A DNA stretch of 27,917 nucleotides from NCBI GenBank assembly GCA_007129655.1, contig SKVC01000121.1, positions 1-27,917 of the forward strand, written 5' to 3'. Under the pieces are notes generated by a model that saw only the letters and a list, made by a program, of their open reading frames with translations, made no database searches and was not told where the DNA came from. The stretch is from Thermoplasmata archaeon. GTDB lineage: Archaea > Thermoplasmatota > Thermoplasmata > Halarchaeoplasmatales > Halarchaeoplasmataceae. The first letter of the stretch is position 1; each line of letters begins with the position of its first letter. Shown piece after piece: positions 15,336-23,680 of the stretch. Position numbers and translations under genes: made by a program.

Positions 15336-15746
15336 ATGGATAGTAAGGGTAAGAAGAGCGATTGCGAACATGAATGTTCCTGCGCTGACTGGCTGCCGAT
15401 ACTGAAGGAGAAGGAAGAATCAACATTGGCACCGCATCCTTACTGTAATAACTGTGGGTTGGTCCGAAACATAGGTCCGGACAGAGCCAAGAAAACAGGC
15501 TATTTTACCGATATCTTATCCGAGTTGGAAAGATATCTAAGGCACGAACATTCCAAGGGGGCCAGATGCAAGTTGACAGAGGCACAAAAAAGATTGATTT
15601 CCAATGAAATGGAAGAAGATGAATTGTTCAACGATCGTTTCGGCAATCTCGCATCCTCACAAAAAGAAAGATTCGTGGAGATAGTTCTAAAGTATAGACC
15701 CGACCTGAAGAGGCGGGAGATCGAGTACTTCGTAGAAGGGGAGTGA
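15336..15746 (+). CDS. Cys-rich probable zinc-binding protein, unknown function
   Basis: The 136-residue protein has a Cys/His cluster at the N-terminus (C10, H12, C14, C16) and a second pair at C37 and C40 in YCNNCG, suggesting one zinc site. The remainder is charged and probably helical, with no membrane segment. I do not recognise the family. It is the first gene of a short operon with a glycosyltransferase two bases downstream. The start is supported by a TATA box at leaderless distance. A nucleic-acid or protein-binding regulator is possible, but nothing visible decides this. Confidence 0.75.
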   Translation: MDSKGKKSDCEHECSCADWLPILKEKEESTLAPHPYCNNCGLVRNIGPDRAKKTGYFTDILSELERYLRHEHSKGARCKLTEAQKRLISNEMEEDELFNDRFGNLASSQKERFVEIVLKYRPDLKRREIEYFVEGE

Positions 15747-15748
15747 CC

Positions 15749-16423
15749 ATGAGTAAAGTAACAGTTATAATACCGACACTCAACGAAGCAAAGGGCATAG
15801 CCGAAGTGCTGCATGAACTACCTCTGGAAGAGTTACGCTCTTCCGGTTTCCAGACAGAAGTGCTCGTCGTAGACGGGGGCTCTACCGACGGTACTCGAAG
15901 TATAGCCGCCGAAGCCGGTGCCGAAGTGATCCTGGAGAAAGGAGGTAAGGCCTCCGCCGTTCGCAGAGGTCTTGTGGAGAGTACCGGAGAATATATCTTT
16001 ACCATCGACGGCGACGGAACTTATCCTTCTGATGCGATTATAGAAATGGTTGAATTACTCCAGAACGGTGCTTCAATGGTCCTTGCTTCTAGATTGGATG
16101 GAGATATATGTCCAGGAGCCATGTCTTCTTTGAATAGATTCGGTAACAAGCTCCTTACTAAACTGGCCAACGGACTCTACGGTGTGAAGGTTACCGACCT
16201 TTGTACGGGGATGAGAGGTTTTAAGAAAGGTGGACTGAACGGTAGATTGCCCGCCGGTAAAGGATTTGAGATAGAAGCTAGTATTCATAATATATTAGCG
16301 GACAAAGGGATATCCGAAGTTCCCATCGAGTACCGGGCAAGAAAGGGTGAATCAAAGTTGAAAACTAAAGACGGTTTTTTTATCGCTGTAAGATTGTTGA
16401 AGGGTAGATTTGGAAAAAAATAA
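15749..16423 (+). CDS. Family 2 glycosyltransferase (dolichol-phosphate mannosyltransferase-like)
   Basis: GT-A fold enzyme that transfers a sugar from a nucleotide donor, probably to a lipid phosphate. The 224-residue protein has the usual signposts: VIIPTLNE at 6-13, VVDGGSTDGT at 40-49, the DxD-type metal site DGDG at 87-90, and the acceptor-side segment GMRGFKKG near 154-161. No transmembrane helices follow the domain. ATG 15749 is preferred because it lies just after a GGGGAGTGA motif; a GTG at 15743 is also in frame. It follows the Cys-rich gene by two bases and probably shares its transcript. Donor and acceptor cannot be told from sequence. Confidence 0.9.
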   Translation: MSKVTVIIPTLNEAKGIAEVLHELPLEELRSSGFQTEVLVVDGGSTDGTRSIAAEAGAEVILEKGGKASAVRRGLVESTGEYIFTIDGDGTYPSDAIIEMVELLQNGASMVLASRLDGDICPGAMSSLNRFGNKLLTKLANGLYGVKVTDLCTGMRGFKKGGLNGRLPAGKGFEIEASIHNILADKGISEVPIEYRARKGESKLKTKDGFFIAVRLLKGRFGKK

Positions 16424-16430
16424 AGAAAAA
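16414..16430 (-). terminator. T-rich terminator of the Gln-rich membrane protein gene
   Basis: Read on the minus strand, this gives TTTTTCTTTATTTTTTT about 14 bases after the stop at 16444. It lies in the convergent glycosyltransferase's last codons. T tracts of this kind terminate archaeal transcription without a hairpin. Confidence 0.45.
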
Positions 16431-16443
16431 GGGGTTTTGAGTT

Positions 16444-16905
16444 TTACCAACCACCGACGCCTCCGGCCATGCCGAAATCGAATCCGATAGAGAAATAGCC
16501 CAGAACGATGAGCACCATTGCGAAACCGGCTATGGCTATACGGAACCATTTGCCCCAATCATCTCTGTAGAATGCTCCGATCAGCATTATACCAGCTGTA
16601 AGGAATACTCCTACGTCGATGAGGATATTACCCATGGTAATAACGTGTCTCGGGTCATCTATCGAATTAGTGGCGTTGAGTAATATCGAACCCACCATGA
16701 TTATCATCAGACCGAGCATGACTACCATGGCTAGTGTTTTATTACTAGCTAGTCCTTCGAAGAAGTCGGCGGATTGCTGTGGCTGGTGCATAGGTTGCTG
16801 TTGAGGTTGCTGTTGCCACTGTTGGCCTTCGGGCTGTTGCGGCGGCTGCTGAGGTTGCTGCCACTCCTGCCCTTCTTCTTGTTGAGGATATGTTTCTTCT
16901 TGCAT
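16444..16905 (-). CDS. Gln/Pro-rich membrane protein, unknown function
   Basis: The 153-residue protein begins with a low-complexity, probably disordered segment of about 45 residues dominated by Gln, Pro and Trp (PQQP and QQW repeats). Three membrane helices follow (about 56-76, 88-108 and 120-140), ending in a Gly-rich tail. No family is recognised, though Gln/Pro-rich tails before short helical bundles are common in archaeal membrane proteins. The ATG at 16905 has GGTGA about five bases upstream and shares the AT-rich promoter at 16939-16951 with the divergent gene. The opposite strand of the repeat is open too but has no coding character. Confidence 0.75.
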   Translation of the reverse strand: MQEETYPQQEEGQEWQQPQQPPQQPEGQQWQQQPQQQPMHQPQQSADFFEGLASNKTLAMVVMLGLMIIMVGSILLNATNSIDDPRHVITMGNILIDVGVFLTAGIMLIGAFYRDDWGKWFRIAIAGFAMVLIVLGYFSIGFDFGMAGGVGGW

Positions 16906-16938
16906 GTTTTCACCTTGAAAGGTGTAATCAAGGTCAAT

Positions 16939-16951
16939 GTATATATATATT
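16939..16951. promoter_or_regulatory. Shared TATA element between divergent membrane-protein genes
   Basis: GTATATATATATT is centred about 25 bp before the ATG at 16970 on the plus strand, the leaderless geometry. On the minus strand it would start transcription near 16919, leaving a leader of about 14 nt with the GGTGA motif of the Gln-rich gene. Confidence 0.55.
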
Positions 16952-16969
16952 GTGATTATTCATACCAGT

Positions 16970-17590
16970 ATGAACTTAGAAGCGCTATTGGCTGTTACAG
17001 TATACGTAGGCTGCCTATTCGGCTATCACTACCTCTACTTCTTTGTAACCGAGTTCACCGGAAGAGACACGAAGCGTTCCAGGATGCATGACTGCATAGG
17101 CACATGGTTTGAAAACGTTCTGGAGAAGGGAGACCATCTTCTCTGCGTTCATCAGATACGAAATCTGATCATGGCTTTGACTTTTCAGGCCACAACCGCC
17201 GTGGTACTTCTGGGTATCTTATTCGGTTTCGCCGGAGTAGCCGGTGTCATACCTGAGTTCCCGGTGCTCATAGGTGAAATGGATGTAGCGGTATGGCTCA
17301 TGGTGTTTACACTGATTTTTTCGGTACTCAATTTTTTATTATCACTGAGAAACTTCACAAAGATCACCTTTTTGGTTAACTCGTCAAGAGATAGTCTTCA
17401 ACGACTTGCTGAAGAGAAACCATCAGGCTATCTCCAGAGATTGTTCGTTAACGGTAATAGGTCATACACCATGGGGCAGAGGAGTATCTTGTACAGCATG
17501 ATCGTGATGATTTGGTTCTTGAATACATGGCTCTTTATCGCAACTGTTCTTACGGTGACTCTAGTTTTCGCCTACAAGCACGATATCTGA
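16970..17590 (+). CDS. DUF599-family membrane protein
   Basis: The 206-residue protein has about four membrane helices (near 3-25, 75-98, 105-128 and 175-200). The segment VHQIRNLIMALTFQATTAVVLLG, with its RN near the helix start, matches DUF599 proteins as I recall them, as does the R-S-Y-T-M-G-Q-R-S stretch before the last helices. Function of the family is unknown to me. An upstream ATG at 16937 is in frame but lies within the TATA element; from 16970 the TATA is at leaderless distance and the first helix starts at once. It stands alone, divergent from the Gln-rich gene. Confidence 0.78.
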   Translation: MNLEALLAVTVYVGCLFGYHYLYFFVTEFTGRDTKRSRMHDCIGTWFENVLEKGDHLLCVHQIRNLIMALTFQATTAVVLLGILFGFAGVAGVIPEFPVLIGEMDVAVWLMVFTLIFSVLNFLLSLRNFTKITFLVNSSRDSLQRLAEEKPSGYLQRLFVNGNRSYTMGQRSILYSMIVMIWFLNTWLFIATVLTVTLVFAYKHDI

Positions 17591-17599
17591 TGGGAAAGG

Positions 17600-17610
17600 T
17601 ATTTATTATA
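17600..17610 (+). promoter_or_regulatory. TATA box of the second glycosyltransferase gene
   Basis: TATTTATTATA lies about 46 bp before the ATG at 17651. Initiation near 17631 keeps the GGAAGGT Shine-Dalgarno motif at 17641-17647. Confidence 0.5.
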
Positions 17611-17650
17611 TCGAAAATATTGGAAATAGCTAGTTGTTAGGGAAGGTAAT

Positions 17651-18610
17651 ATGAAATCAAAGAAAAAGAAGGAGATACATCTTCCATCGGATGACAAATC
17701 TGTGCTGATAGGCGTTCCGGCCTACAATGAAGAAATAGCCATAGGTAGTTTACTTTGGAAGTTGAAAAAAATAAAGAAAACCTTCGATTTTGAAGTTCTG
17801 GTGGTGGACGACGGCAGCCACCCCCTTGATGAGACGGGAAAGATTGCAAAAAGTTTCGGAGCGGTAGTAAAAAAACATCCACATAATCTTGGCAAAGGCG
17901 CAGCCATACAGACCATAATGAATTATGCTAAAGAGGAAGATTACGATTATCTGGTACTCATAGACAGCGATGGTCAACACGATCCCTACGAGATACCCGA
18001 AGTATTATCCGGGGTAGTCAATCCCGGCGCCGACATGGCCATAGGGACCCGTTGGGGAGAAGCCACCGAGATGCCTTTTATGAGGAAGGTCGGTAAGAAC
18101 ATACTCGATCGGGCCACCATCGGCGGCAAGGGAAGGGACACACAGAGTGGTTTCCGTGCTTTAGGGCGACGTGCCATCGAAGAGATAACTCTGATACACG
18201 ATGATTTTGCAGTTGAATCTGAGATGTTGGCAGAGGCTCATCAGAAAGGATTGAAGGTGAAAAACGTACGGATATCCTGTAGATATAAAGACATCAAAAA
18301 CGCCAATACGGAAGGTTCTGCCAAACACGGTTTCAAGGTCCTCAACAGGCTGGTAATGATGGTGGTCGAGAGAAGGCCGTTGTTATTCTTTGGATTGGCA
18401 GGTACTGCATTTTTAGTAGCTGCGCTTATTTCGGGTCTATGGGTGATCAATATAGCCCGGACACGGGAAGTTCTATCCGTGGGATACAGTCTTCTAACAC
18501 TTATATTTATCATACTCGGCTCCCTACTAATGGTCAGTGGATTCATACTTAACGAATTAAAAAGACTCTTCGACAGACATACGGAGCGAGACTTGAAGAG
18601 AGTAGACTAG
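17651..18610 (+). CDS. Family 2 glycosyltransferase with two C-terminal membrane helices
   Basis: Membrane-bound GT-A glycosyltransferase, probably making a polyprenyl-phosphate sugar for surface glycans or N-glycosylation. The 319 residues show GVPAYNEE at 21-28, VVDDGS at 51-56, the metal-site segment IDSDGQHDP at 104-112, and TQSGFRALGRRAI near 164-176. Two hydrophobic helices follow at about 245-268 and 278-300, ending in a Lys/Arg-rich tail. A GGAAGGT motif supports ATG 17651. It is upstream of tbp but has its own promoter, and tbp seems to have one too. Many proteins in the window have NxS/T sites, which would be acceptors if it serves N-glycosylation; that link is inference. Confidence 0.9.
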   Translation: MKSKKKKEIHLPSDDKSVLIGVPAYNEEIAIGSLLWKLKKIKKTFDFEVLVVDDGSHPLDETGKIAKSFGAVVKKHPHNLGKGAAIQTIMNYAKEEDYDYLVLIDSDGQHDPYEIPEVLSGVVNPGADMAIGTRWGEATEMPFMRKVGKNILDRATIGGKGRDTQSGFRALGRRAIEEITLIHDDFAVESEMLAEAHQKGLKVKNVRISCRYKDIKNANTEGSAKHGFKVLNRLVMMVVERRPLLFFGLAGTAFLVAALISGLWVINIARTREVLSVGYSLLTLIFIILGSLLMVSGFILNELKRLFDRHTERDLKRVD

Positions 18611-18624
18611 ATATCTTTCGAAGA

Positions 18625-18632
18625 GTTTATTA
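18625..18632 (+). promoter_or_regulatory. TATA box of tbp
   Basis: GTTTATTA lies about 42 bp before the tbp ATG. Initiation near 18654 would retain the GGAGAG motif six bases before the ATG. A TATAAAAA at 18651-18658 is too close for the same role. Confidence 0.4.
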
Positions 18633-18670
18633 GGTAAACGATGTTCTAGATATAAAAAGGAGAGATTTCA

Positions 18671-19219
18671 ATGACTTCAGTTAAAATTGAGAACGTGGTC
18701 GCTACTTCGTCCCTGGAGACCAAACTAGACCTAGAAGAAGCAGCTATAGTTCTGGATGGGGCGGAATATGACCCGGAGGTATTCCCAGGCTTGATATTTA
18801 GGATGCAAAACCCGAAAACATCGATATTACTTTTCAGAACAGGAAAGATAGTATGTACCGGTGGGAAAACCGTAGATGATGCTAGCGCCGGAGTGAATAA
18901 AGTGAAGAGATTGCTCAACAAAGGCGGAATAGATACCATCGATGAAATAGAGGTAACTGTCCAAAATATTGTTGCCACTTATTCACTTGAAGAAGACTTA
19001 AATTTGAATACGGTAGCCATGGTCCTTGGTCTGGAACGTGTAGAGTACGAGCCAGAACAATTCCCGGGTCTAGTCTATCGGGTTAAAGATTCCGGCGCCG
19101 TATTGTTGCTGTTCGGTACCGGTAAAATGGTCTGTACCGGTGCTAAAGATGTAAAAGATCTTGAAGAGGCTGTTGAATATACTAGAGAAGAACTTGGTAG
19201 GGCCGGTCTAGTACACTAA
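18671..19219 (+). CDS. tbp: TATA-box binding protein
   Basis: General archaeal transcription factor that bends TATA-box DNA and recruits TFB and RNA polymerase. The 182 residues are two imperfect repeats of the TBP fold (about 4-90 and 95-180). Each repeat carries the signatures: YDPEVFPGLIFR, with the paired Phe that stack on DNA, then TGKIVCTGGK in repeat 1, and YEPEQFPGLVYR then TGKMVCTGAK in repeat 2. Length is normal. A GGAG motif supports the start. The gene sits between a glycosyltransferase and marR, with no sign of a shared operon. It fits the many TATA boxes seen in the window. No unusual residue stands out. Confidence 0.97.
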   Translation: MTSVKIENVVATSSLETKLDLEEAAIVLDGAEYDPEVFPGLIFRMQNPKTSILLFRTGKIVCTGGKTVDDASAGVNKVKRLLNKGGIDTIDEIEVTVQNIVATYSLEEDLNLNTVAMVLGLERVEYEPEQFPGLVYRVKDSGAVLLLFGTGKMVCTGAKDVKDLEEAVEYTREELGRAGLVH

Positions 19220-19223
19220 AGTG

Positions 19224-19266
19224 GTTTCAACCGAAACTATTATATAGATTTGGTTTCTAATGAAAC
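19224..19266 (+). promoter_or_regulatory. marR promoter with two palindromic operator sites
   Basis: Two copies of GTTTC-N4-GAAAC lie at 19224-19237 and 19253-19266, with centres 29 bp apart. The TATA element ATTATATAGATT (19239-19250) sits between them, and the second copy ends three bases before the marR ATG at 19270, over the expected start of a leaderless transcript. Perfect inverted repeats straddling a MarR gene's own TATA box are the usual form of an autoregulatory operator. Confidence 0.8.
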
Positions 19267-19269
19267 TAT

Positions 19270-19707
19270 ATGTCGGAAACTCAGTTCACTCTGAAGCTGC
19301 ATTTCGCTATACATCGTAAACTGGTGATGCATCTCTGTGAAAAGATAAAACCTCACGGATTCAGCAGAGGTGAATTTCCTTTTTTAGTCCGATTGTTGAA
19401 AAAAGGGGACGGTATATCACAAAAAGAGATATGCGAAGATATCAACATCTCGAAATCTACAACCTCTAAGATGATAAACAAGTTGGTTGATGAAGGATAT
19501 CTTCGTATGGAAAAGGATCCGGATGATAGACGCGTTAAGAGAGTGTATCTGACCGATAAGAAATACGAGATAGAAGATATCGTCAGTGAGATCGAGAGTG
19601 AGGTAGATGACTTCCTTTTTAAAGACTTTAGTCAAGTGGATAGGGAGCGGTACATACGATACTTGCATCGAATACAGGAAAACATAGAGGATGTGGTGGA
19701 GCAGTGA
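19270..19707 (+). CDS. MarR-family transcriptional regulator
   Basis: Dimeric winged-helix repressor that usually answers to a small ligand or oxidant. The 145-residue protein has the MarR layout: an N-terminal helix, the winged HTH at about 48-100 (GISQKEICEDINISKSTTSKMINKL, and the wing DPDDRRVKRVYLT), then a C-terminal dimerisation helix. The length is typical. It overlaps the efflux pump gene by four bases (GTGA), so the two form an operon, and it probably represses both through the palindromes upstream. It starts with an ATG with the TATA 26 bp upstream and no Shine-Dalgarno, so the message is likely leaderless. The ligand is unknown. Confidence 0.93.
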   Translation: MSETQFTLKLHFAIHRKLVMHLCEKIKPHGFSRGEFPFLVRLLKKGDGISQKEICEDINISKSTTSKMINKLVDEGYLRMEKDPDDRRVKRVYLTDKKYEIEDIVSEIESEVDDFLFKDFSQVDRERYIRYLHRIQENIEDVVEQ

Positions 19708-21149
19708 CTTTTTTAAAATCTTTGAAGTCCAAGATGGGACGTCCCAGCAAAGAGGAGATCACATCCGGAGACATAGTGCCTCTTTTGTTCAAGTTGGGCT
19801 GGCCCATGATGGTTGCCTCAATATTACAAACCGTTTACAACCTTGTAGATACAATTTGGCTGGGAAGACTGCCGGCTCCGTACAACGTAAACGCCGTAGC
19901 CGCATTGACTTTGGCTTGGCCCTTCGTTATGTTGATGGTGGCCGTAGAGATGGGTTTAGGCACAGCCGGTATAGCATTGATATCTCAAAACACCGGAGCC
20001 AAAAGGTACGAAGAGGCTCGCAGAGATGCCGGGCAGCTTTACTTTATCTTCATATTGTTTTCTATTTTACTGGGTGTCTTTGGTATCTTTACAGCGAGAC
20101 CATTCCTCAATCTTTTAACAGGTGGAAGTCCGGTGGTTGAACCGGCCGTTTCATACCTTCAGATAATATTCCTAGGTTTTCCCGTATTGATCACATTTGC
20201 AGCATTTTCTTTTTCTCTTAGAGCATGGGGAGATACCATCACACCGACAGTGATAATGACCGTTAGTGTGGTGCTCAACTTGATTTTAGATCCTATATTC
20301 ATATTCGGCCTAGGTCCGATACCTCACATGGGCATCCGCGGTGCCGCCATAGCGACTACGCTATCCCGTAGTGTTGGCCTTTGTATCGCCATGTACATGC
20401 TGTCTACCAAAAAAGTGGGCCTTTGGGTCGACCTTAGTCACATGAAACCTGATTGGGAGCGCATCAAAAAATTCTTCCAGATAGGTATACCGGCTACCGT
20501 CGCTCGTGCTCTGGATTCTACTGAATTTTTGATATTCGCCGCTGCTCTCGCCTATCTACCTAATCACGAAAACGTGATGGCTGCATACGGTATCGGCGGA
20601 CGAATAATCGGAGTGAGTTTTGTGGTCATGTGGGGTCTCGGTATGGCCCTTACGACGGTGGTGGGTCAATCTCTGGGAGCTGAGAAAAAGGAAAGGGCCG
20701 AAGAAGCTGCTAAAAAAGGGATGTTAGTGATGGTTTTGCTCATGACGTCCATATCTTTGCTTTTGGTTTTGATCCGTTTTCCAGTGTTCGAATTCTTCAT
20801 CAAGGACCAACCGGACGTTGTACGGATAGGCGGTCAATTCCTGCTGATACTTGCCATAGGAGCACCGTTCTTCGCGATCTTCGAAGCTGTGTCGTCTACT
20901 TTGAACGGTTCAGGACACACGAAACAGCAGTTGGGTATCAGTGTCACCAGACTTTGGGGATTGAGGATCCCTCTACTGTTCTTCCTGGCATTTTACTTTG
21001 GTTTACATTCTACAGGGGCATGGCTGGCGATCGCTCTAAGCAATGTTGGTTCCGGAACAGCAGCTTATTTTGTGTATAAACTGGGTTGGTGGAAAAAGAA
21101 AGTGATCGAAAAGGGTCCTCTGAAACCGGGTATGATAAAAACCGGTTAG
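19704..21149 (+). CDS. MATE-family multidrug efflux transporter
   Basis: Membrane antiporter that exports drugs or metabolites in exchange for sodium or protons. The 481 residues contain twelve probable membrane helices in two halves. The MATE signatures are FKLGWPMMVASILQTVYNLVDTIWLG near 29-54 and TVVGQSLGAEKKERAEEA in the second half. The GTG start overlaps the marR stop and follows a GGTGG motif, supporting this start; an ATG ten codons downstream is possible. The pairing with MarR suggests induction by the exported compound. The gene overlaps the convergent membrane-protein gene by four bases, TTAG. Confidence 0.93.
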   Translation: MTFLKSLKSKMGRPSKEEITSGDIVPLLFKLGWPMMVASILQTVYNLVDTIWLGRLPAPYNVNAVAALTLAWPFVMLMVAVEMGLGTAGIALISQNTGAKRYEEARRDAGQLYFIFILFSILLGVFGIFTARPFLNLLTGGSPVVEPAVSYLQIIFLGFPVLITFAAFSFSLRAWGDTITPTVIMTVSVVLNLILDPIFIFGLGPIPHMGIRGAAIATTLSRSVGLCIAMYMLSTKKVGLWVDLSHMKPDWERIKKFFQIGIPATVARALDSTEFLIFAAALAYLPNHENVMAAYGIGGRIIGVSFVVMWGLGMALTTVVGQSLGAEKKERAEEAAKKGMLVMVLLMTSISLLLVLIRFPVFEFFIKDQPDVVRIGGQFLLILAIGAPFFAIFEAVSSTLNGSGHTKQQLGISVTRLWGLRIPLLFFLAFYFGLHSTGAWLAIALSNVGSGTAAYFVYKLGWWKKKVIEKGPLKPGMIKTG

Positions 21150-21706
21150 CGATATTTGCCGCACTCGTTGCAGTACCAACGTTCCCATTCATCCTTGTAC
21201 TCCATGGGTGCATCACACTCGGGACACGGTTTACCCTTTGTTTCTTTTTTTCCGTGTCGATGATATCGTTGGTATTGAGCTATTCCCACGAGTAGAAGAA
21301 TACCGGCGATGAAGAAAAGTATTATGCCGGACCGGACGATATCTAACATGGGTTCCCGGAGCTCTCCGGACATGTAGTGAAGATAATATCCCGGTAGGAT
21401 AATTACTAGTAGAGCTGAGATGATTCCGGCTGCTTTGTTGATATCCTTGTCTTGAGCTAGCATTAAGAAGGGGTATATGTACAGTGCTAAGAATATCGAG
21501 CCTCCTTGCTGAAAGCCGATTTCTGTTTCAATACCGCCTTCTATCCATGGCAATAACAAAGATATTATCGCTAGTAGAGCTGAGATGAAGATCAGCTTGC
21601 CGCCGATATTCCATTCCATAAAATTAAACTCCAAGCCCCTGACAAGAGGTTCTTCTTGATCCTTCGAACCTTTTTTACTAGCGAACATTATTTTCAATGC
21701 GTACAT
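21146..21706 (-). CDS. Membrane protein with C-terminal zinc ribbon, unknown function
   Basis: The 186-residue protein has a short charged N-terminus, four probable membrane helices (about 34-54, 68-84, 92-110 and 122-142), and a C-terminal zinc-ribbon with CPEC and CNEC. No named family is recognised. The ATG at 21706 is followed by other possible starts at 21688 and 21619; a TTTAAATA box centred about 16 bp before the first ATG fits better with 21688. It converges on the MATE gene with a four-base stop overlap. The ribbon may take part in protein interaction or nucleic-acid binding; nothing decides. Confidence 0.75.
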   Translation of the reverse strand: MYALKIMFASKKGSKDQEEPLVRGLEFNFMEWNIGGKLIFISALLAIISLLLPWIEGGIETEIGFQQGGSIFLALYIYPFLMLAQDKDINKAAGIISALLVIILPGYYLHYMSGELREPMLDIVRSGIILFFIAGILLLVGIAQYQRYHRHGKKETKGKPCPECDAPMEYKDEWERWYCNECGKYR

Positions 21707-21774
21707 AAATAATAGAGGTATTTAAATTTACCGCTGAGAATATACGCCAGACATCTGAGTTGTATATACCGGAA

Positions 21775-21789
21775 ATATTTATATTATAG
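21775..21789 (+). promoter_or_regulatory. TATA box of the large secreted protein gene
   Basis: The AT-rich box ATATTTATATTATAG is centred about 47 bp before the ATG at 21829. Initiation near 21808 keeps the AGGAGG ribosome-binding motif at 21816-21821, seven bases before the start. Confidence 0.5.
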
Positions 21790-21828
21790 GCGAACGTAAC
21801 AACTCGTACCTTAGTAGGAGGAACCGAC

Positions 21829-23541
21829 ATGAAAAAACACGAGTTATTGGTGATAATATGTGCCTTTATCCTGGTAGCATCTACAGTTACTGGTATATTG
21901 AGCTCGGAGATTATAGCTGAGGAGGCTATTCAGGAAGAACTTTTGAACGAAAGCACTACCGATGTACCTACATGGAGGATCGGTGATTCCTGGACATACC
22001 ATCAAGATACACTCCAGGAAAATTATACATGGGATGAAGATGGTTATATGCACCTGATCGAAACTGTTACGTACACAGTGTCCGAGATCGGTTGGTTCAC
22101 CTATGAAGGAAATACTCACTATGCATACAATCTAACTTTGGATGGAACAGTCAGCGATGAATCATCAGGTCACCAAGGAGGTTGGGACATTAACGTACAG
22201 AGCGGTACAACCACAGGTTGGCAGTTGATCAGAGTTAGCGACCTTGCTTTGATAGGGGATTATCAGGAAAGAGATGTAGATTCTATCGTATTGGTCTTTT
22301 TGAGATTATATATATACACCGAACAATATAGACTCTACGACCCACCATACGAACAGTACAATTTCCCACTTTCCCTGGGCAACGATTTTTGGGCAAATAG
22401 TACCTGCGAGATATGGGGATATTACGAAACTTCCGGAGCGGATGATAGCAATGACACTTTCGGAGATACCGTTGATTACATACAGGAGATCGGAGTTGCT
22501 GATTCATATACATCGGTTACCGTACCGGGAGGAACTTTCGATAACACCTACTACGTGGTAAATTACATGAATTCCGTTGACGGGAGTAACAAGGGTCAAG
22601 GAAATATAAAGAACTGGTACGACGAAGACGTCGGAAATTATGTTAAACAATACGGCTTCGTCGCCAACTTCATGAGCCGAGATACCACCTGGACTTTTGA
22701 GTACATAGAGCATACAAAGGCGGAAGTTCCCAATACACAAACCATAACACCACAAGAAGCCACCATCGGCGAAACGGTCACCGTATCCGGTCAGTTCCCG
22801 GGACATCCAAACGAAGCGATCACGATTTCAATACCCGAAGGAGCAGTTCCGGTTAACGAATGGTACACCATGACAGACGGAAACGGGGACTACAGCCTGG
22901 ACATAGAGGTACCGGACGCACAGGACGATGCAGATACCCTGGAGTACTACTCATCTGTTGGACTTGTTACCACACCGGACATCGACCACACCGAGATGGT
23001 AGTTACCACGCTGGTTATACATGAGCCGGTAGTTACACACAATATACCGATGAACGGCGGATGGAACTTCGTTTCTACAAATCTGATCCCGGTGCACGTA
23101 GAGCTGGTAAATATATTGGACGACCCGGAATACGGAATTGCCGGTAATTACAGCAAATTTATGCTCTTCGATGCGGAACAGCAGCGTTGGTCCAGCTACA
23201 TACCCGGGAGAGCTGCACATTTCAATACGTATGAATGGGATCATACAATGGGATTCTGGATATATTTGGATGTAAATGCAAATCTTACAGTTGAAGGTCA
23301 GGTACCGGAAAGTACGGATATAACTCTGTATCCCGGTTGGAATATGGTCGGATCACCGAGCAGTACGGCTGGTAACCATGGTCTGCCGATAGAAGTTACC
23401 CGGGTGGGATACTTCGATGAAACGGAAGAGTACAACGTAGCCTACCATTATACACCCGAAGAATTTACATTCGAACCCGGCCAGGGCTACTGGATATATA
23501 ACGGTGCTAGTGAAACCGTGATATGGAACGTCGAGTACTAG
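21829..23541 (+). CDS. Large secreted surface protein with repeated GWN/GYWI beta domains
   Basis: The 570-residue protein has a signal peptide (about 1-27) and no C-terminal membrane helix, so it is secreted or held by other contacts. A first domain runs to about 300, an Ig-like or carboxypeptidase-regulatory-like domain follows (PQEATIGETVTVSGQFPG), and two repeats complete the C-terminal part: GWNFVST to GFWIYLD, then GWNMVGSPS to GYWIYNG. Such GWN...GYWI domains are common in archaeal and bacterial surface proteins. Several NxS/T sites suggest N-glycosylation. Start is supported by AGGAGG. The gene stands alone before the three-paralogue surface locus. Binding partner and ligand are unknown. 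Confidence 0.85.
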   Translation: MKKHELLVIICAFILVASTVTGILSSEIIAEEAIQEELLNESTTDVPTWRIGDSWTYHQDTLQENYTWDEDGYMHLIETVTYTVSEIGWFTYEGNTHYAYNLTLDGTVSDESSGHQGGWDINVQSGTTTGWQLIRVSDLALIGDYQERDVDSIVLVFLRLYIYTEQYRLYDPPYEQYNFPLSLGNDFWANSTCEIWGYYETSGADDSNDTFGDTVDYIQEIGVADSYTSVTVPGGTFDNTYYVVNYMNSVDGSNKGQGNIKNWYDEDVGNYVKQYGFVANFMSRDTTWTFEYIEHTKAEVPNTQTITPQEATIGETVTVSGQFPGHPNEAITISIPEGAVPVNEWYTMTDGNGDYSLDIEVPDAQDDADTLEYYSSVGLVTTPDIDHTEMVVTTLVIHEPVVTHNIPMNGGWNFVSTNLIPVHVELVNILDDPEYGIAGNYSKFMLFDAEQQRWSSYIPGRAAHFNTYEWDHTMGFWIYLDVNANLTVEGQVPESTDITLYPGWNMVGSPSSTAGNHGLPIEVTRVGYFDETEEYNVAYHYTPEEFTFEPGQGYWIYNGASETVIWNVEY

Positions 23542-23639
23542 ACATGCTTACTCTAGGCATCATATACAAAAAGTGATCACCATTTGAATTGTTATTATAA
23601 ACTCATCTCGAAATAAAAAGGTAATGTTTTTATAGAGGG

Positions 23640-23650
23640 ATTATATTATC
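23640..23650 (+). promoter_or_regulatory. TATA box before the beta-helix surface protein gene
   Basis: ATTATATTATC lies about 36 bp before the ATG at 23681, leaving room for the GGTGA motif at 23671-23675. The preceding intergenic stretch also holds the perfect palindrome GTGATCAC at 23572-23579, whose role is unknown. Confidence 0.45.
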
Positions 23651-23680
23651 TAGGTAACTCGTTTAATTAAGGTGAGATAT

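Noticed and set aside
16937..16969. Upstream ATG of the DUF599 protein
   Set aside because: It lies inside the TATA element; the ATG at 16970 is at leaderless distance and begins the first helix.
23572..23579. GTGATCAC palindrome between two surface-protein genes
   Set aside because: An 8-bp palindrome occurs often by chance, has no second copy nearby and lies about 70 bp upstream of the TATA box; too little to call an operator.
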